Below, one piece after another: positions 7,006 through 15,452 of a stretch of 34,464 nucleotides of DNA. Each line of letters opens with the position of its first letter. The stretch's first letter is position 1. Source of the DNA: Oceanospirillum beijerinckii DSM 7166. GTDB taxonomy: Bacteria > Pseudomonadota > Gammaproteobacteria > Pseudomonadales > Halomonadaceae. The DNA lies in NCBI RefSeq assembly GCF_000422425.1, contig NZ_AULT01000057.1:1-34464 (forward strand). Reading direction: 5' to 3'. Made by a program: the position numbers and the translations under genes. The notes below the pieces were generated by a model, which was not told the DNA's origin, ran no database searches, and saw only the letters and a list, made by a program, of their open reading frames with translations.

Positions 7006-7819
7006 AAAACTTAAACTCGCCCCAAACCGGGCAGTGATCCGATGGTTTTTCCATAGCACGGATCTCATAGTCGATACCTGTAGCGGTGCACTTTTCCATC
7101 AGTGGCGCAGTGACCAGCAGAGTGTCGATACGCAGGCCGCGTTTTGGCTCATCATCAAAGCCTTTGCTGCGGTAATCAAACCAGCTGAACTGACTGTTAT
7201 CTTCCGGGTGTTGCTCGCGGTAGCTGTCGACTAAGCCCCAGCCCAGCAGGCGATCAAACCATTCACGCTCTTCCGGCTGGAAGCTGGTTTTACCGGTACG
7301 CAGCCAGCGCTTGCGATTAGGCTCACCAATACCGATATCCCAGTCGGTGGAGGAGATATTAAAGTCACCCATGACAACGACATTTTTCTGGTTGTCGTAT
7401 TCGCTTTCCAGCAGGGTTTGCAGATCCGCGTAGAATTTACGCTTGGCCGGGTATTTCACCTCATGGCTGATATTTTCACCCTGTGGGAAGTAGCCGTTCA
7501 TTACCGTGACGATGGAACCGTCTTCGGCTTCGTAGTCTCCGATAATCATACGGCGCTGGGCATCGTCTTCATCGGTCGGGAAGCCTTTACGTAAGGAGAG
7601 CGGCGCTTTTTTCGACATCAGCGCCACACCGTAGTGACTCTTCTGGCCGAAGTACTCAACGTGATAACCCATCGCTTCAATATCTGCCAGCGGGAAGGCA
7701 TCGTCATGTACCTTAATCTCCTGCAGGCCAATCACATCCGGCTGTTGCTGATCAATCAGTGCCTGAATCTGATGTAAGCGGGCACGAATACCGTTGATAT
7801 TGAAGCTGATAATTTTCAC
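7004..7819 (-). CDS. xthA: Exodeoxyribonuclease III (AP endonuclease)
   Basis: Mg-dependent 3'-5' exonuclease and class II AP endonuclease of base excision repair, acting in the cytoplasm. The 271 residues match E. coli XthA (268) almost end to end. The catalytic set is complete: Asn7 (SFNING), Glu34 (GLQEIK), Tyr110 (NGYFPQGE), Asp152 and Asn154 (GDFNIS), Asp232 (LRIDTL), and Asp261-His262 (PSDHCPVW). The RKRWLRTGK and [11 protein letters not shown] blocks are diagnostic of the XthA rather than the ExoA branch. The start codon is GTG at 7819, with AAGGAAAC upstream. A good terminator follows. A small basic protein gene lies 67 bp upstream on the same strand and could share the transcript. 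Confidence 0.97.
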   Translation of the reverse strand: MKIISFNINGIRARLHQIQALIDQQQPDVIGLQEIKVHDDAFPLADIEAMGYHVEYFGQKSHYGVALMSKKAPLSLRKGFPTDEDDAQRRMIIGDYEAEDGSIVTVMNGYFPQGENISHEVKYPAKRKFYADLQTLLESEYDNQKNVVVMGDFNISSTDWDIGIGEPNRKRWLRTGKTSFQPEEREWFDRLLGWGLVDSYREQHPEDNSQFSWFDYRSKGFDDEPKRGLRIDTLLVTAPLMEKCTATGIDYEIRAMEKPSDHCPVWGEFKF

Positions 7820-7886
7820 GTGCAGTTTCCTTTTAAGTCGGGTTCAGCGTATTGAGGCTGGCTTTATACCGTGTCTGTTGACTGAC

Positions 7887-8090
7887 TTAAGCGTCTTTCT
7901 TAACGCCTAAACGTTCCAGCTTTTTAGCAGCCTGCTCTTTGCGCTGTTTGGCTTTTTTCTTTTGATTCGCGGTCTTAGGACGGTTGCCGGCTTCAGCTTG
8001 TTCCTGACGCCACTGTTTAAAATCGTCTTTTTTACCGGTACGGATATTGGCTTTGCCTTTCAGCGAGCGGGTCTTTTTACTACGGCTCAT
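7887..8090 (-). CDS. Small highly basic protein of unknown function
   Basis: About 67 residues starting MSRSKKTRSLKGKANIRTG, almost entirely Lys, Arg, Gln and Ala, with a C-terminal helix of the KKKAKQRKEQAAKKLERLG type. Nothing suggests an enzyme. The composition fits a nucleic-acid or ribosome-binding protein. The first residues vaguely recall YihI, a Der GTPase activator, but the length and the rest do not, so no name is given. The ATG at 8090 is preferred; a GTG at 8102 is also in frame. It lies 67 bp upstream of xthA on the same strand. That it is a real gene rests on clean coding style and a lack of overlap with other genes. Confidence 0.65.
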   Translation of the reverse strand: MSRSKKTRSLKGKANIRTGKKDDFKQWRQEQAEAGNRPKTANQKKKAKQRKEQAAKKLERLGVKKDA

Positions 8091-8170
8091 GATGGGACTC
8101 ACTGTGTAGAATAGGGACAGGTTTATGCTTACCTGTACAAAGGGCGGGCATTTTAGGCCAGCACCCGCCA

Positions 8171-8222
8171 GGTTACAACGCTAATTATCCTATGGCTTTG
8201 ATGGATACAGGCGATTGTAACC
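8171..8222. other. Inverted repeat after the imelysin operon
   Basis: GGTTACAA (8171-8178) pairs perfectly with TTGTAACC (8215-8222), and inside it TATCC (8186-8190) pairs with GGATA (8203-8207). It lies 41 bp past the stop of the DUF1513 gene. There is no T run on the minus strand, so it is not a canonical terminator. A 3' end-stabilising hairpin is possible. Confidence 0.5.
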
Positions 8223-8262
8223 GAGCCGGGCAGATTTAATGGTTTCTCTTAACTCTTAATGC

Positions 8263-9432
8263 CTAACCAATCCAGCTAAGGTGATTATCCCAGTGTACTC
8301 CGTTTAAGGTCTGCTGCCAGAGTCTATGACCTGTGCCCGCATGATAAGCGGCTAGGGTGCCATCACCACCACTGACCAGATAGTAAGGTTGGGTCGGGTG
8401 TGCACAAACACCAGCACAGTCTGTTTGACTCATCTGCTTGATCAGCTTGCCGCTGGACCTTTGCCACAGGGTAATCTGATTATCACGGGGTGCGGTGATA
8501 CACACCGTATCCGTTTGATCATGGCAGGCAACACTGGCGATATAAGCTTTTAGCTGGGGCCAGAGCGTATCATCGGCACCCACTGCGGTCAGTTTATCTT
8601 CACCTAATTTATGGCTATAGATCAGTTTAGGGCTTTCATGTACTTCGCCCTGATATTGAGCACCGACCCAAACCTGTCCATCGGGGGCAACATCCAGATG
8701 TCTTAACGACAGTTGGTGATGGGGCGGTGTCACCTGTTGGATCAGCTGACCAGACAGGTCCAGATAGCTGATGTTGGGCTGCATAGTGTCCAGATTCAGC
8801 TTGATTCTGGGGTAGTCCGGGTGTGTTTCTATGCCGCCATTCGCGACCACCAGCAATGGCGCAGGGGGTTGGCCTGCAGCCTGTTTGGCGTAGACCCAGG
8901 CGATCTGGTGTGGCCCAACTCCTTGGCTGGACCATTCGCCAATCCTTTTAAAACCCTCATCGACCCGATAGACGCCGATCATCCCCTGGGCATTCTCGTA
9001 ATCGTTTTCAGAGCAATACAGATATTGGCTATCGGCAGAAAAGAGGCCATGGCCATAAAAGTGACGGTCGGTGGTGGCATCTATCAGATTGTGCTTTCCG
9101 AGTTGACGATCCTGAACCAGTAGTTGGGTGCCGGGACGGCGAGCCACAGACACCAGATAGCGGCCATCCGGTGAAGCGGCCACCTGATGACCGCGCCAAC
9201 CGCTGGGCAGGAGTTTGGCATCCTTGCTGTAATCTGTACCGTTTGTCAGATAGAGCATCTGGTGGCCAGCCGCATCCGTTTTGACGCTGCTGGCTAATTG
9301 CAGGCCATGTGTAGCAGAGGAAGCCGGTGTATTAGCCAGTACTGCCGGGCTGAATAGACTCAGGCCGGCACAGCCGATCAGACCGGACTGTATCAATTGG
9401 CGACGACTCATATTTACCGGCATGTTGGGCAT
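8263..9432 (-). CDS. Tat-exported DUF1513 beta-propeller-like protein of the imelysin operon
   Basis: This 389-residue protein starts with a twin-arginine signal: MSRRQLIQSG followed by a hydrophobic stretch and an Ala-x-Ala-like site near VLANTPA. The mature part has repeated strands of the D-G-R-Y-L-V-S type and the DUF1513 blocks RHFYGHGLFS, SENDYENAQG and GVGPHQIAW. DUF1513 is regularly the last gene of imelysin/di-heme oxidoreductase operons and is thought to be periplasmic; its activity is unknown. Tat export suggests folding or cofactor loading in the cytoplasm. The ATG at 9432 is one base past the upstream stop and has GGAG in front; two in-frame ATGs just downstream could also serve. 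It is the last gene of a four-gene leftward unit. Confidence 0.88.
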   Translation of the reverse strand: MPNMPVNMSRRQLIQSGLIGCAGLSLFSPAVLANTPASSATHGLQLASSVKTDAAGHQMLYLTNGTDYSKDAKLLPSGWRGHQVAASPDGRYLVSVARRPGTQLLVQDRQLGKHNLIDATTDRHFYGHGLFSADSQYLYCSENDYENAQGMIGVYRVDEGFKRIGEWSSQGVGPHQIAWVYAKQAAGQPPAPLLVVANGGIETHPDYPRIKLNLDTMQPNISYLDLSGQLIQQVTPPHHQLSLRHLDVAPDGQVWVGAQYQGEVHESPKLIYSHKLGEDKLTAVGADDTLWPQLKAYIASVACHDQTDTVCITAPRDNQITLWQRSSGKLIKQMSQTDCAGVCAHPTQPYYLVSGGDGTLAAYHAGTGHRLWQQTLNGVHWDNHLSWIG

Positions 9433-9433
9433 T

Positions 9434-10615
9434 TTAATCTCCGTCTCGTGAGTTGAATTTCTGTGCCAGATTAAAACTGGGCAGTGGTTTTTTCAGTGCT
9501 TGCTCCAGCTGTTTCAGATTCTGATAAAAGCGTTTTGCCAGCGCTCGGCCTTCCGTTTGAGCAAAGGCCTGTTGCTGCATCTGTTGCAGTTGTGAGGCTT
9601 GCTCTTTCAGCGTGCTTAGCTGCTGTTGGATCGCTTCCGCTTCTGCCGTAAAGCCTTTTTTAAGCAATAAGCGGTGAGGACCGTTGTGGCCATCGGCACC
9701 CAGGTACAGGTGTTCAATATCGGTGATATTTTGCTGAATATTGTCCAGATTTAAACCGCTGCGCCAGTTTTCTGACAGATAAACGTTAGATCTGGCTTGA
9801 TCGGTATTTAAGCGAAACGGCTTGTAGACTTTGTCTTTGGCAACAATCTCGGCACTTTGTGCCAAACCCGCCAGCAGATAGCCAGTGGCCTGAGTGATAC
9901 TGGCAAAGGTATCATTACCCAAACCGGCATCGTGCCAATGTTCCAGAAATTCACTTTCCTGCCAGCGGGTCAGCAGGGCTTGACTATTGGCTAAGCTTTT
10001 CTCGCTGATCGCCTGCAACGCCGGGCAGGTTTGTTGAACGGTTGCATGTTGTAGATGACGAGGATCATACAGTAGGTATTCACTGGCTGCCAGACCTTGA
10101 ACCGCAATACCGCCCAGACTCAGATCAACATCGCCCCCTTGTTTGATCAGCCCCTCGACCTTACGTTCAACCAGATTTTTTTTATCCGGCCAGAAGGTGA
10201 TATTCAGGCGTACCGTGGTATCCGTATTCGGCCCCAGTGGAAACATCTGTATTTTTTGCCACTGTTGAGCGCTCTGTTTCCACAGGATTTGCAGCTCTTT
10301 CAGGTGGCCCCATTGGTTTAAGGGTTGCGCTGCAGCGGAAGAGGATATTGTCTGACCGCAGGCCAGGATTACCCCGTGCTGGAAATCTTGATTGTTCTTA
10401 ATCAGTTGCTGCATCTGGCGGTTTTGCAGCTGTTCGTTGCTGAGAATAAAAGCATCATAATCAAATGAGGCTTGATCATCAGCCGGGACTGATGAGGAGA
10501 AGCTGCTCAGCGCTAATGTGGCAAAGCAGGCAGCCAGAGGGAGCGCAAAAGAGGTGGCCCGGACGGGGTGGCGATCCTGATCTGGTCCATAGGTAGAAAA
10601 ATAGCTAAAAAACAT
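9434..10615 (-). CDS. Imelysin family protein, second copy, with altered signature motif
   Basis: This 393-residue protein has a long basic N-terminus and then a hydrophobic export segment (about residues 20-45). Imelysins are periplasmic or outer-membrane-facing helical proteins implicated in iron or other metal uptake, with a GxHxxE signature. Here the equivalent is GLAASEYLLY: the Gly and Glu are kept but the His is replaced by Ala, so the metal site would differ from that of the lipoprotein copy at 12192. The C-terminal half has the usual helical run ending in Gln-rich coils (LKEQASQLQQMQQQA). The start ATG shares one base with the stop of the di-heme oxidoreductase gene (TAATG), indicating translational coupling, and its own stop is one base before the DUF1513 start. 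Confidence 0.87.
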   Translation of the reverse strand: MFFSYFSTYGPDQDRHPVRATSFALPLAACFATLALSSFSSSVPADDQASFDYDAFILSNEQLQNRQMQQLIKNNQDFQHGVILACGQTISSSAAAQPLNQWGHLKELQILWKQSAQQWQKIQMFPLGPNTDTTVRLNITFWPDKKNLVERKVEGLIKQGGDVDLSLGGIAVQGLAASEYLLYDPRHLQHATVQQTCPALQAISEKSLANSQALLTRWQESEFLEHWHDAGLGNDTFASITQATGYLLAGLAQSAEIVAKDKVYKPFRLNTDQARSNVYLSENWRSGLNLDNIQQNITDIEHLYLGADGHNGPHRLLLKKGFTAEAEAIQQQLSTLKEQASQLQQMQQQAFAQTEGRALAKRFYQNLKQLEQALKKPLPSFNLAQKFNSRDGD

Positions 10616-12051
10616 TAAATAGACTCCAGGAAGCGGATCAATTGTTCACGTTCGGTGGATTTTAGCTGCATAAAGCTCTGCTTCACAGCCTCCGACTCAC
10701 CACCATGCCACAGGATAGCTTCTTCTAAGGTGCGGGCACGGCCATCATGCAGATAGTTTTCCTGTCCGGTCACTACTTTATTCAGGCTGATACCCCAGAG
10801 CGGTGGAGTGCGCCATTCGTGGCCATCGGCCAGGAATTCAGGTCGGTGATCGGCCAGGCCTTCACCCATATCGTGCAGTAGCAGATCGGTGAAGGGACGA
10901 ATCTTCTGGTTAGATAGCTCTGGGCGATCTGCAGCTTTGGCTGTGGTCCAGCTTTCAACGTGACACTGTTGACAGCCCACTTGTTTAAACAGCTGGTAAC
11001 CGGCGATTACATCGGCATCTTTATAGTTACGCTGTGCCGGTACTGCCAGATGTTGGGTATAAAAGGTGACGTGATTCAGGGTTTTCTCAGTTACTTCAGG
11101 CTCACCACCGGAGGCACTCAGTTCACAGGGCTGGTGACGGGTACAGTCGGTATCCGGGTGTAGTGGTGTGGTCAGGCCCATATCACCGGCAAAAGCGCCG
11201 GAGTTTTGCTGCTTCAGGTTCGGTTGACCGGCTTTCCAGCCAAAGCGACCCAGTACGGTCGCTTGCTGTTCCACATCCCACACTTGGTTGGCTTTACCTG
11301 AGATACCATCGCCATTTTTATCTTCTGGGTCGGCGTTAGCCAGAATCTGCTCTTCAGACAGCAGCTCCAGCAGGCCCAGACCGACCATCTGTGGTGCGAT
11401 ACGAGGCGAGGTTTCCAGTTGGCTGCCATCACCGTAAGCCAGGTTAATCACCTGGTAATGAGGCACACGCAGTTCAGCAGTCTCGCCATCAGGATAACTG
11501 ATGGTTTGTGTACTGTAGGTCAGGCGCATCTCGCCTTCCGGTGTGATACGGGTTGAAGCAAAGTTCTGCAGCTGACCACCATAAATAGAGTCATTCAACG
11601 GGCCAAATTTGATCTGCTGTGCTTTTTCCTGCTCGGTTTTTGCCGGACGGCTCAGGCGCAGAAACAGACTGATTGCAGCTTCTGTACCGGCATCCCGCTC
11701 AGGGTTGATATCCGGTACGACACCGCGACCATCTTTTACGTGGCAGTTCTGACAAGCATTAGTGTTAAACAGAGGCCCTAGGCCGTCGCGGGCGGTGGTG
11801 CTGGAGGGAGCCATCACCCAGGGGGCTTTAAAGAAGCTGTTACCCACTTTGAAATCCAACTGACGTAGCGGTGACAGGTTGGCGGCAGGACGGGAAAAGG
11901 CGTTACGGTCGTTTTGTTTTACCGTGGTTTTACCGCCCATACGTGGGTCTTGTTTGTACTCTGTTGAATTAGCAGAGACCGTTGGAGCCAGGCTGGATAA
12001 AGCAAATACACCACCGATCACGGCGGCTAGCGGTAATTGTTTGATCTTCAT
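10615..12051 (-). CDS. Di-heme oxidoreductase (putative peroxidase, DHOR family)
   Basis: About 478 residues with a Sec signal (PLAAVIGGVFALSSLAPTVSA) and two c-type heme sites, CQNCH (Cys100, Cys103, His104) and CQQCH near residue 358. The length, the first CxxCH in the context LFNTNACQNCHVKDGRG and the C-terminal HDGRARTLEEAILWHGGE are those of the DHOR (thiol oxidoreductase, MauG-distant) family. It is predicted to be periplasmic. Members are found in imelysin operons, where a redox step on iron is suspected. The first in-frame codon is TTG at 12054, but the ATG at 12051 with AAGGGA upstream is the natural start. It overlaps the next gene by one base. Two hairpins separate it from the lipoprotein gene upstream. 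Confidence 0.92.
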   Translation of the reverse strand: MKIKQLPLAAVIGGVFALSSLAPTVSANSTEYKQDPRMGGKTTVKQNDRNAFSRPAANLSPLRQLDFKVGNSFFKAPWVMAPSSTTARDGLGPLFNTNACQNCHVKDGRGVVPDINPERDAGTEAAISLFLRLSRPAKTEQEKAQQIKFGPLNDSIYGGQLQNFASTRITPEGEMRLTYSTQTISYPDGETAELRVPHYQVINLAYGDGSQLETSPRIAPQMVGLGLLELLSEEQILANADPEDKNGDGISGKANQVWDVEQQATVLGRFGWKAGQPNLKQQNSGAFAGDMGLTTPLHPDTDCTRHQPCELSASGGEPEVTEKTLNHVTFYTQHLAVPAQRNYKDADVIAGYQLFKQVGCQQCHVESWTTAKAADRPELSNQKIRPFTDLLLHDMGEGLADHRPEFLADGHEWRTPPLWGISLNKVVTGQENYLHDGRARTLEEAILWHGGESEAVKQSFMQLKSTEREQLIRFLESI

Positions 12052-12076
12052 CAAGTTTCCCTTTGGTCAAAACGCA

Positions 12077-12098
12077 CAAACGGCCCAAAGGCCGTTTG
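12077..12098 (-). promoter_or_regulatory. Intra-operon hairpin before the di-heme oxidoreductase gene
   Basis: CAAACGGCC and GGCCGTTTG form a perfect 9-bp stem with a 4-base loop. On the minus strand it is followed by TGCGTTTTG, a weak T tract. It lies 26 bp before the ATG at 12051 and could act as a partial terminator or attenuator between the imelysin lipoprotein and the redox gene. Confidence 0.6.
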
Positions 12099-12147
12099 CT
12101 TGATCACGTTTTTATAATCACGCTTTTATGATCAATAGCATGTCTGC

Positions 12148-12179
12148 ATCGCTTGGTAGATCGTCATCTATCAAGCGAT
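12148..12179 (-). promoter_or_regulatory. Hairpin just after the imelysin lipoprotein stop codon
   Basis: ATCGCTTGGTAGAT and ATCTATCAAGCGAT make a 14-bp stem with one G-T pair and a 4-base loop, starting 12 bases past the stop at 12192. No T run follows. Such hairpins often protect the upstream message from 3' decay, which would give more lipoprotein than downstream products. Confidence 0.6.
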
Positions 12180-12191
12180 TGATCGTTTTAA

Positions 12192-13469
12192 TTAGAATTC
12201 GTGATCAGCCGTGTCTGGGTTCAGCGCGTCGATCTTCAGTGTGGCAGCAACCTGTTCGATATAACGGGTCTGCTCAACCAGTGTACCGATAGAGCGGTTC
12301 AGCAGGTCAGTACCCTGAGCGTTACCTGGTGCAATCAGCATATCGAATTTGATCTGCTGAGGGCCTTCTGCCAGATTTACCATCTCCATCAGAGTGCGGT
12401 CTGTGGTGTTCAGCTGGCTACGCAGAGACGCATCCAAAGATGGGTTTGTCGCTTGGATCAGATCACTCAGGCTGGTGCCGTTAACCAGGCTGCCGTCAAC
12501 ACGCTTGTACTGACCCAGATAGATGTTTTGCACACCCTTGGCATCATAGTAGTGAGAGTAGTGGGTGTTGTCGGAGAAACAGTCGTGCTCGTCTTCGGTA
12601 GAGTTGGCTTCCATCGCAACCTTGATACGCTCACCGGCCAGCTCACCCAGAGACAGGCTGCCCATGCCATACAGCATCTTACGCAGACCTTGCTCAGGCG
12701 CATCCGCCAGTAGTTCTGCACGGTAGTTGCTATTATTACCTGGGGCCCACTGATCACGCATTTCGGCCAGATCGCTTACCAGTAGCTCAGTAGCGGCCTT
12801 CAGGTATGCACTACGACGGTCACAGTGACCACCCGTACAGCCCGCACCCTGAACAAAGTCTGTGTAAGGGCGTTCACCGGCACCTGTATTTGTACCGTTC
12901 AGGTCCTGGCCCCATAACAGGAACTCAATAGCGTGGTAACCGGTCGCAACGTTGGCCTCAGAGCCACCCAGTTCATTCAGATTGGCCAGTTTTTCCGGGG
13001 TAATCTGTGTCAGATCCAGTGTTTCAGAGCCCAACTGCAGTTGGGGACTGGAGATGATATTCAGTTCTGCACCTGGGTTGCCCAGCTCGTACTGGTAGTT
13101 CGCATTGTCAACGTAGTCGATCAGACCTTCATCCAGTGGCCAGGCGTTCAGCTGACCTTCCCAGTCATCAACGATGGCGTTACCGAAACGGAACACTTCA
13201 CTCTGCTGATAAGGCGCGCGGGCAATTTTCCACTTCTCTTTCAGCGTTTCCAGACCCTGAGCGCTTGGATTGGCGATAAACATATCAACAGACTTTTGCA
13301 GATCAACTGCAGTCAGGTAGGCGTCTTCAAAAGTCGCGTGGGCGATGTTTGCGTAGTTGGTAACAACCTGCTGCTCAGGTGTGCCCGCTTGTTCCGCCTT
13401 TTGTAACAGACCACAGCCGGAGATGCCTGCTGCCAGAGCGATGGCAAGAGCCAGAGTACGTTTTTTCAT
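12192..13469 (-). CDS. Imelysin family lipoprotein (IrpA-like)
   Basis: This 425-residue protein has a lipoprotein signal: a charged start (MKKRT), a short hydrophobic core, and a lipobox ISGC with the lipidated Cys19. The imelysin signature GxHxxE is intact as GYHAIEFLLWG (Gly177, His179, Glu182). The blocks FRFGNAIVDDWEGQLNAWPL and ERPYTDF, the Cys-containing AGCTGGHC and the C-terminal LNRSIGTLVEQTRYIEQVA are typical of the long IrpA-type members. Known relatives (IrpA, PA4370) sit in iron-regulated loci. It is the first gene of a four-gene leftward unit with a di-heme oxidoreductase, a second imelysin and DUF1513. The ATG at 13469 has AGGGA upstream, and a Fur-box-like sequence lies about 60 bp before it. 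Confidence 0.92.
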   Translation of the reverse strand: MKKRTLALAIALAAGISGCGLLQKAEQAGTPEQQVVTNYANIAHATFEDAYLTAVDLQKSVDMFIANPSAQGLETLKEKWKIARAPYQQSEVFRFGNAIVDDWEGQLNAWPLDEGLIDYVDNANYQYELGNPGAELNIISSPQLQLGSETLDLTQITPEKLANLNELGGSEANVATGYHAIEFLLWGQDLNGTNTGAGERPYTDFVQGAGCTGGHCDRRSAYLKAATELLVSDLAEMRDQWAPGNNSNYRAELLADAPEQGLRKMLYGMGSLSLGELAGERIKVAMEANSTEDEHDCFSDNTHYSHYYDAKGVQNIYLGQYKRVDGSLVNGTSLSDLIQATNPSLDASLRSQLNTTDRTLMEMVNLAEGPQQIKFDMLIAPGNAQGTDLLNRSIGTLVEQTRYIEQVAATLKIDALNPDTADHEF

Positions 13470-13525
13470 GTTTATCCCTAAGAATCTGATTTGGAAATGG
13501 GGGTATTATTTATATGGTGTGCTTA

Positions 13526-13544
13526 TTCTAATTGCTAATGAGAA
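13526..13544. promoter_or_regulatory. Fur-box-like palindrome upstream of the imelysin operon
   Basis: TTCTAATTGCTAATGAGAA is a 19-bp imperfect palindrome about a central C (seven of nine positions pair). Its AATGAGAA half resembles a Fur half-site and the position, 57-75 bp before the ATG at 13469, is right for a promoter operator. The match to the textbook Fur box is only partial. Confidence 0.35.
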
Positions 13545-13718
13545 GGTTTATCAATAGTGTTTTTATAAGAAAATGATTTTTTATTGATCCGGTGCAGAGG
13601 TTCATGGTGATAAGTTGTGCTTGGTTGTCACTAAATGATTGCTGGGATCTTTCTATTAAAAGTCGGCTTAGGTCAGTGAATCCGCTATGATGGCAGAAGA
13701 TTAGATGAGGGAATAATA

Positions 13719-15221
13719 ATGGATCAGTTTGCTACCTTAATCCTTGATGTTGCAGTGATTTTATTTAGTTTGATATTGCTGGCAGGAATCGTCACCGTTG
13801 CTGTGATGTATTATGTGGATAAAAACCAGACCGCCCATACCATACGACGTAATTTCCCGGTACTGGGGCGCTTTCGGTATTTCTTTGAGCATATGGGAGA
13901 GTTTTTCCGTCAGTACTTTTTTGCCATGGATCGGGAGGAGTTACCGTTTAACCGGGCGCAACGTAGCTGGGCCTATCGCGCGGCAAAAGATATCGACAAT
14001 ACGGTTGCCTTTGGTTCCAGTCGGGATATTCATCAACCGGGTGCCATTATTTTTCTGAACACCCCTTATCCGACGTTAAAAGAAGATGCAGTTGAATCAC
14101 CGCCGTTGATGATAGGGCCTTACTGTCGGACGCCGTTTGAAGCCAAATCTATCTTTAATATCTCCGGCATGAGCTATGGTGCTTTGTCCAAACCAGCGGT
14201 ACTGGCACTGTCCAATGGTGCCCGAAAGGCGGGGTGTTGGATGAATACCGGTGAGGGTGGTGTCTCTTCATATCACTTGGAGGGCGGTTGCGATATCGTT
14301 TATCAGATCGGGACAGCGAAATACGGCGTCCGTGACGATCAGGGGCAGTTGAGCGATGAAAAGCTGCTGCACCTGGCTCAAATTGAACAGATCCGCATGT
14401 TTGAGATCAAACTCAGCCAGGGTGCTAAACCGGGTAAGGGTGGTATTCTGCCCGGTGAGAAGGTTAATGCAGAGATCTCCCAGATCCGGGGGATTCCGGT
14501 GGGGCAGGATTCAATCAGTCCCAACCGACACCCTGAAATTAACAGCCCACAGGACCTGCTGGATATGATCGCACGGGTACGTCGTGTTACCGGTAAACCT
14601 GTAGGGATTAAATTCGTATTAGGCAGCCATGAATGGCTGGATCAGTTGATGGCCGAAATTAACCACAGAGGTGAAGCCTCTGCACCTGACTTTATTACTC
14701 TGGATGGTGCTGAAGGTGGCACAGGTGCGGCGCCTATGCCGCTGATGGACAGCGTAGGCCTGCCTTTACGTCAGAGTTTGCCTTTGGTGGTAGATATGCT
14801 GAAGGCTTTTGGTTTGCGTGATCGGATCAAGGTGATTGCATCCGGTAAATTAATGGTGCCAACTAATGTTGCCTGGGCGATCTCTGTAGGTGCAGACTTT
14901 TGTGTTACTGCCCGGGGCTTTATGTTTGCTTTGGGTTGTATTCAGGCGCTGCAATGTAATAAAAATACCTGTCCTTCCGGTGTGGCAACCCATGACCCTG
15001 ATCTGCAGGAAGGTTTAAATCCTCAGGACAAAGCCGTTCGCGTGCACAACTATCATAAGCATATGATCAATGAAATTGGGGTTATTGCTCATTCATGTGG
15101 TGCCCGTGAGCCGAGAGAATTAAAACGTCATCATGCTCAGATGGTGACTGAGAATGGATTGTCGGAAAATCTGGCAAGCCTGTACCCGGGCAACTATATT
15201 CCTCTACGGGAAAAAAACTGA
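13719..15221 (+). CDS. FMN-binding glutamate synthase family protein, membrane-anchored
   Basis: This 500-residue protein has one N-terminal membrane helix (about residues 8-32) followed by the FMN/Fe-S synthase domain of the GltB family (Glu_synthase). Visible blocks are SGMSYGALSKPAVLALSNGA, NTGEGGVSSYH, QGAKPGKGGILPGEKV, LDGAEGGTGAAP and the 3Fe-4S cluster region with Cys407, Cys413 and Cys418 (LGCIQALQCNKNTCPSG). The glutaminase domain of true GltB is absent, so it is probably not the biosynthetic enzyme. Family members are annotated as FMN-binding glutamate synthase-like and their substrate is not established. The ATG at 13719 has GAGGGAA upstream. It is divergent from the imelysin operon and appears to be a single-gene unit. 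Confidence 0.9.
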   Translation: MDQFATLILDVAVILFSLILLAGIVTVAVMYYVDKNQTAHTIRRNFPVLGRFRYFFEHMGEFFRQYFFAMDREELPFNRAQRSWAYRAAKDIDNTVAFGSSRDIHQPGAIIFLNTPYPTLKEDAVESPPLMIGPYCRTPFEAKSIFNISGMSYGALSKPAVLALSNGARKAGCWMNTGEGGVSSYHLEGGCDIVYQIGTAKYGVRDDQGQLSDEKLLHLAQIEQIRMFEIKLSQGAKPGKGGILPGEKVNAEISQIRGIPVGQDSISPNRHPEINSPQDLLDMIARVRRVTGKPVGIKFVLGSHEWLDQLMAEINHRGEASAPDFITLDGAEGGTGAAPMPLMDSVGLPLRQSLPLVVDMLKAFGLRDRIKVIASGKLMVPTNVAWAISVGADFCVTARGFMFALGCIQALQCNKNTCPSGVATHDPDLQEGLNPQDKAVRVHNYHKHMINEIGVIAHSCGAREPRELKRHHAQMVTENGLSENLASLYPGNYIPLREKN

Positions 15222-15452
15222 TAGAAAAGAACTGAGCTTGTGCACAAAAACTGAGACAATAGGCGCAAGTGATAAATTAAAGTACACGCGACTGATAGCT
15301 GTGTAGCGTGTCATTATGAACTTTTGAGTGTGCGCTGATCTATTCAGCGTACATTCGATAATTAAGTGACTGAGTCAAAGCCCCATGATAAGTGCCTTGA
15401 CTCAGGTATGATAAAGCCTCGATGCGTTCGGGGTTTAGGAGCAAATATACTC
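15222..15452 (+). promoter_or_regulatory. Structured leader of the DEAD-box helicase gene
   Basis: This gap holds at least four inverted repeats in a row: ACACGC/GCGTGT (15284-15289 with 15306-15311), a GCGCTGA/TTCAGCGT hairpin near 15334-15353, a perfect 9-bp CTGAGTCAA/TTGACTCAG (15370-15378 with 15397-15405), and a short CCTCGA/TTCGGGG stem at about 15418-15433. The last ends next to AGGAG at 15437-15441, so it could control access to the ribosome site. The third repeat would be coding if translation started at 15366, which argues for the later start. Confidence 0.5.

Noticed and set aside
12201-13406. Plus-strand open frames across the imelysin lipoprotein gene
   Set aside because: They mirror a conserved gene on the other strand and show no domain, ribosome site or coherent composition.
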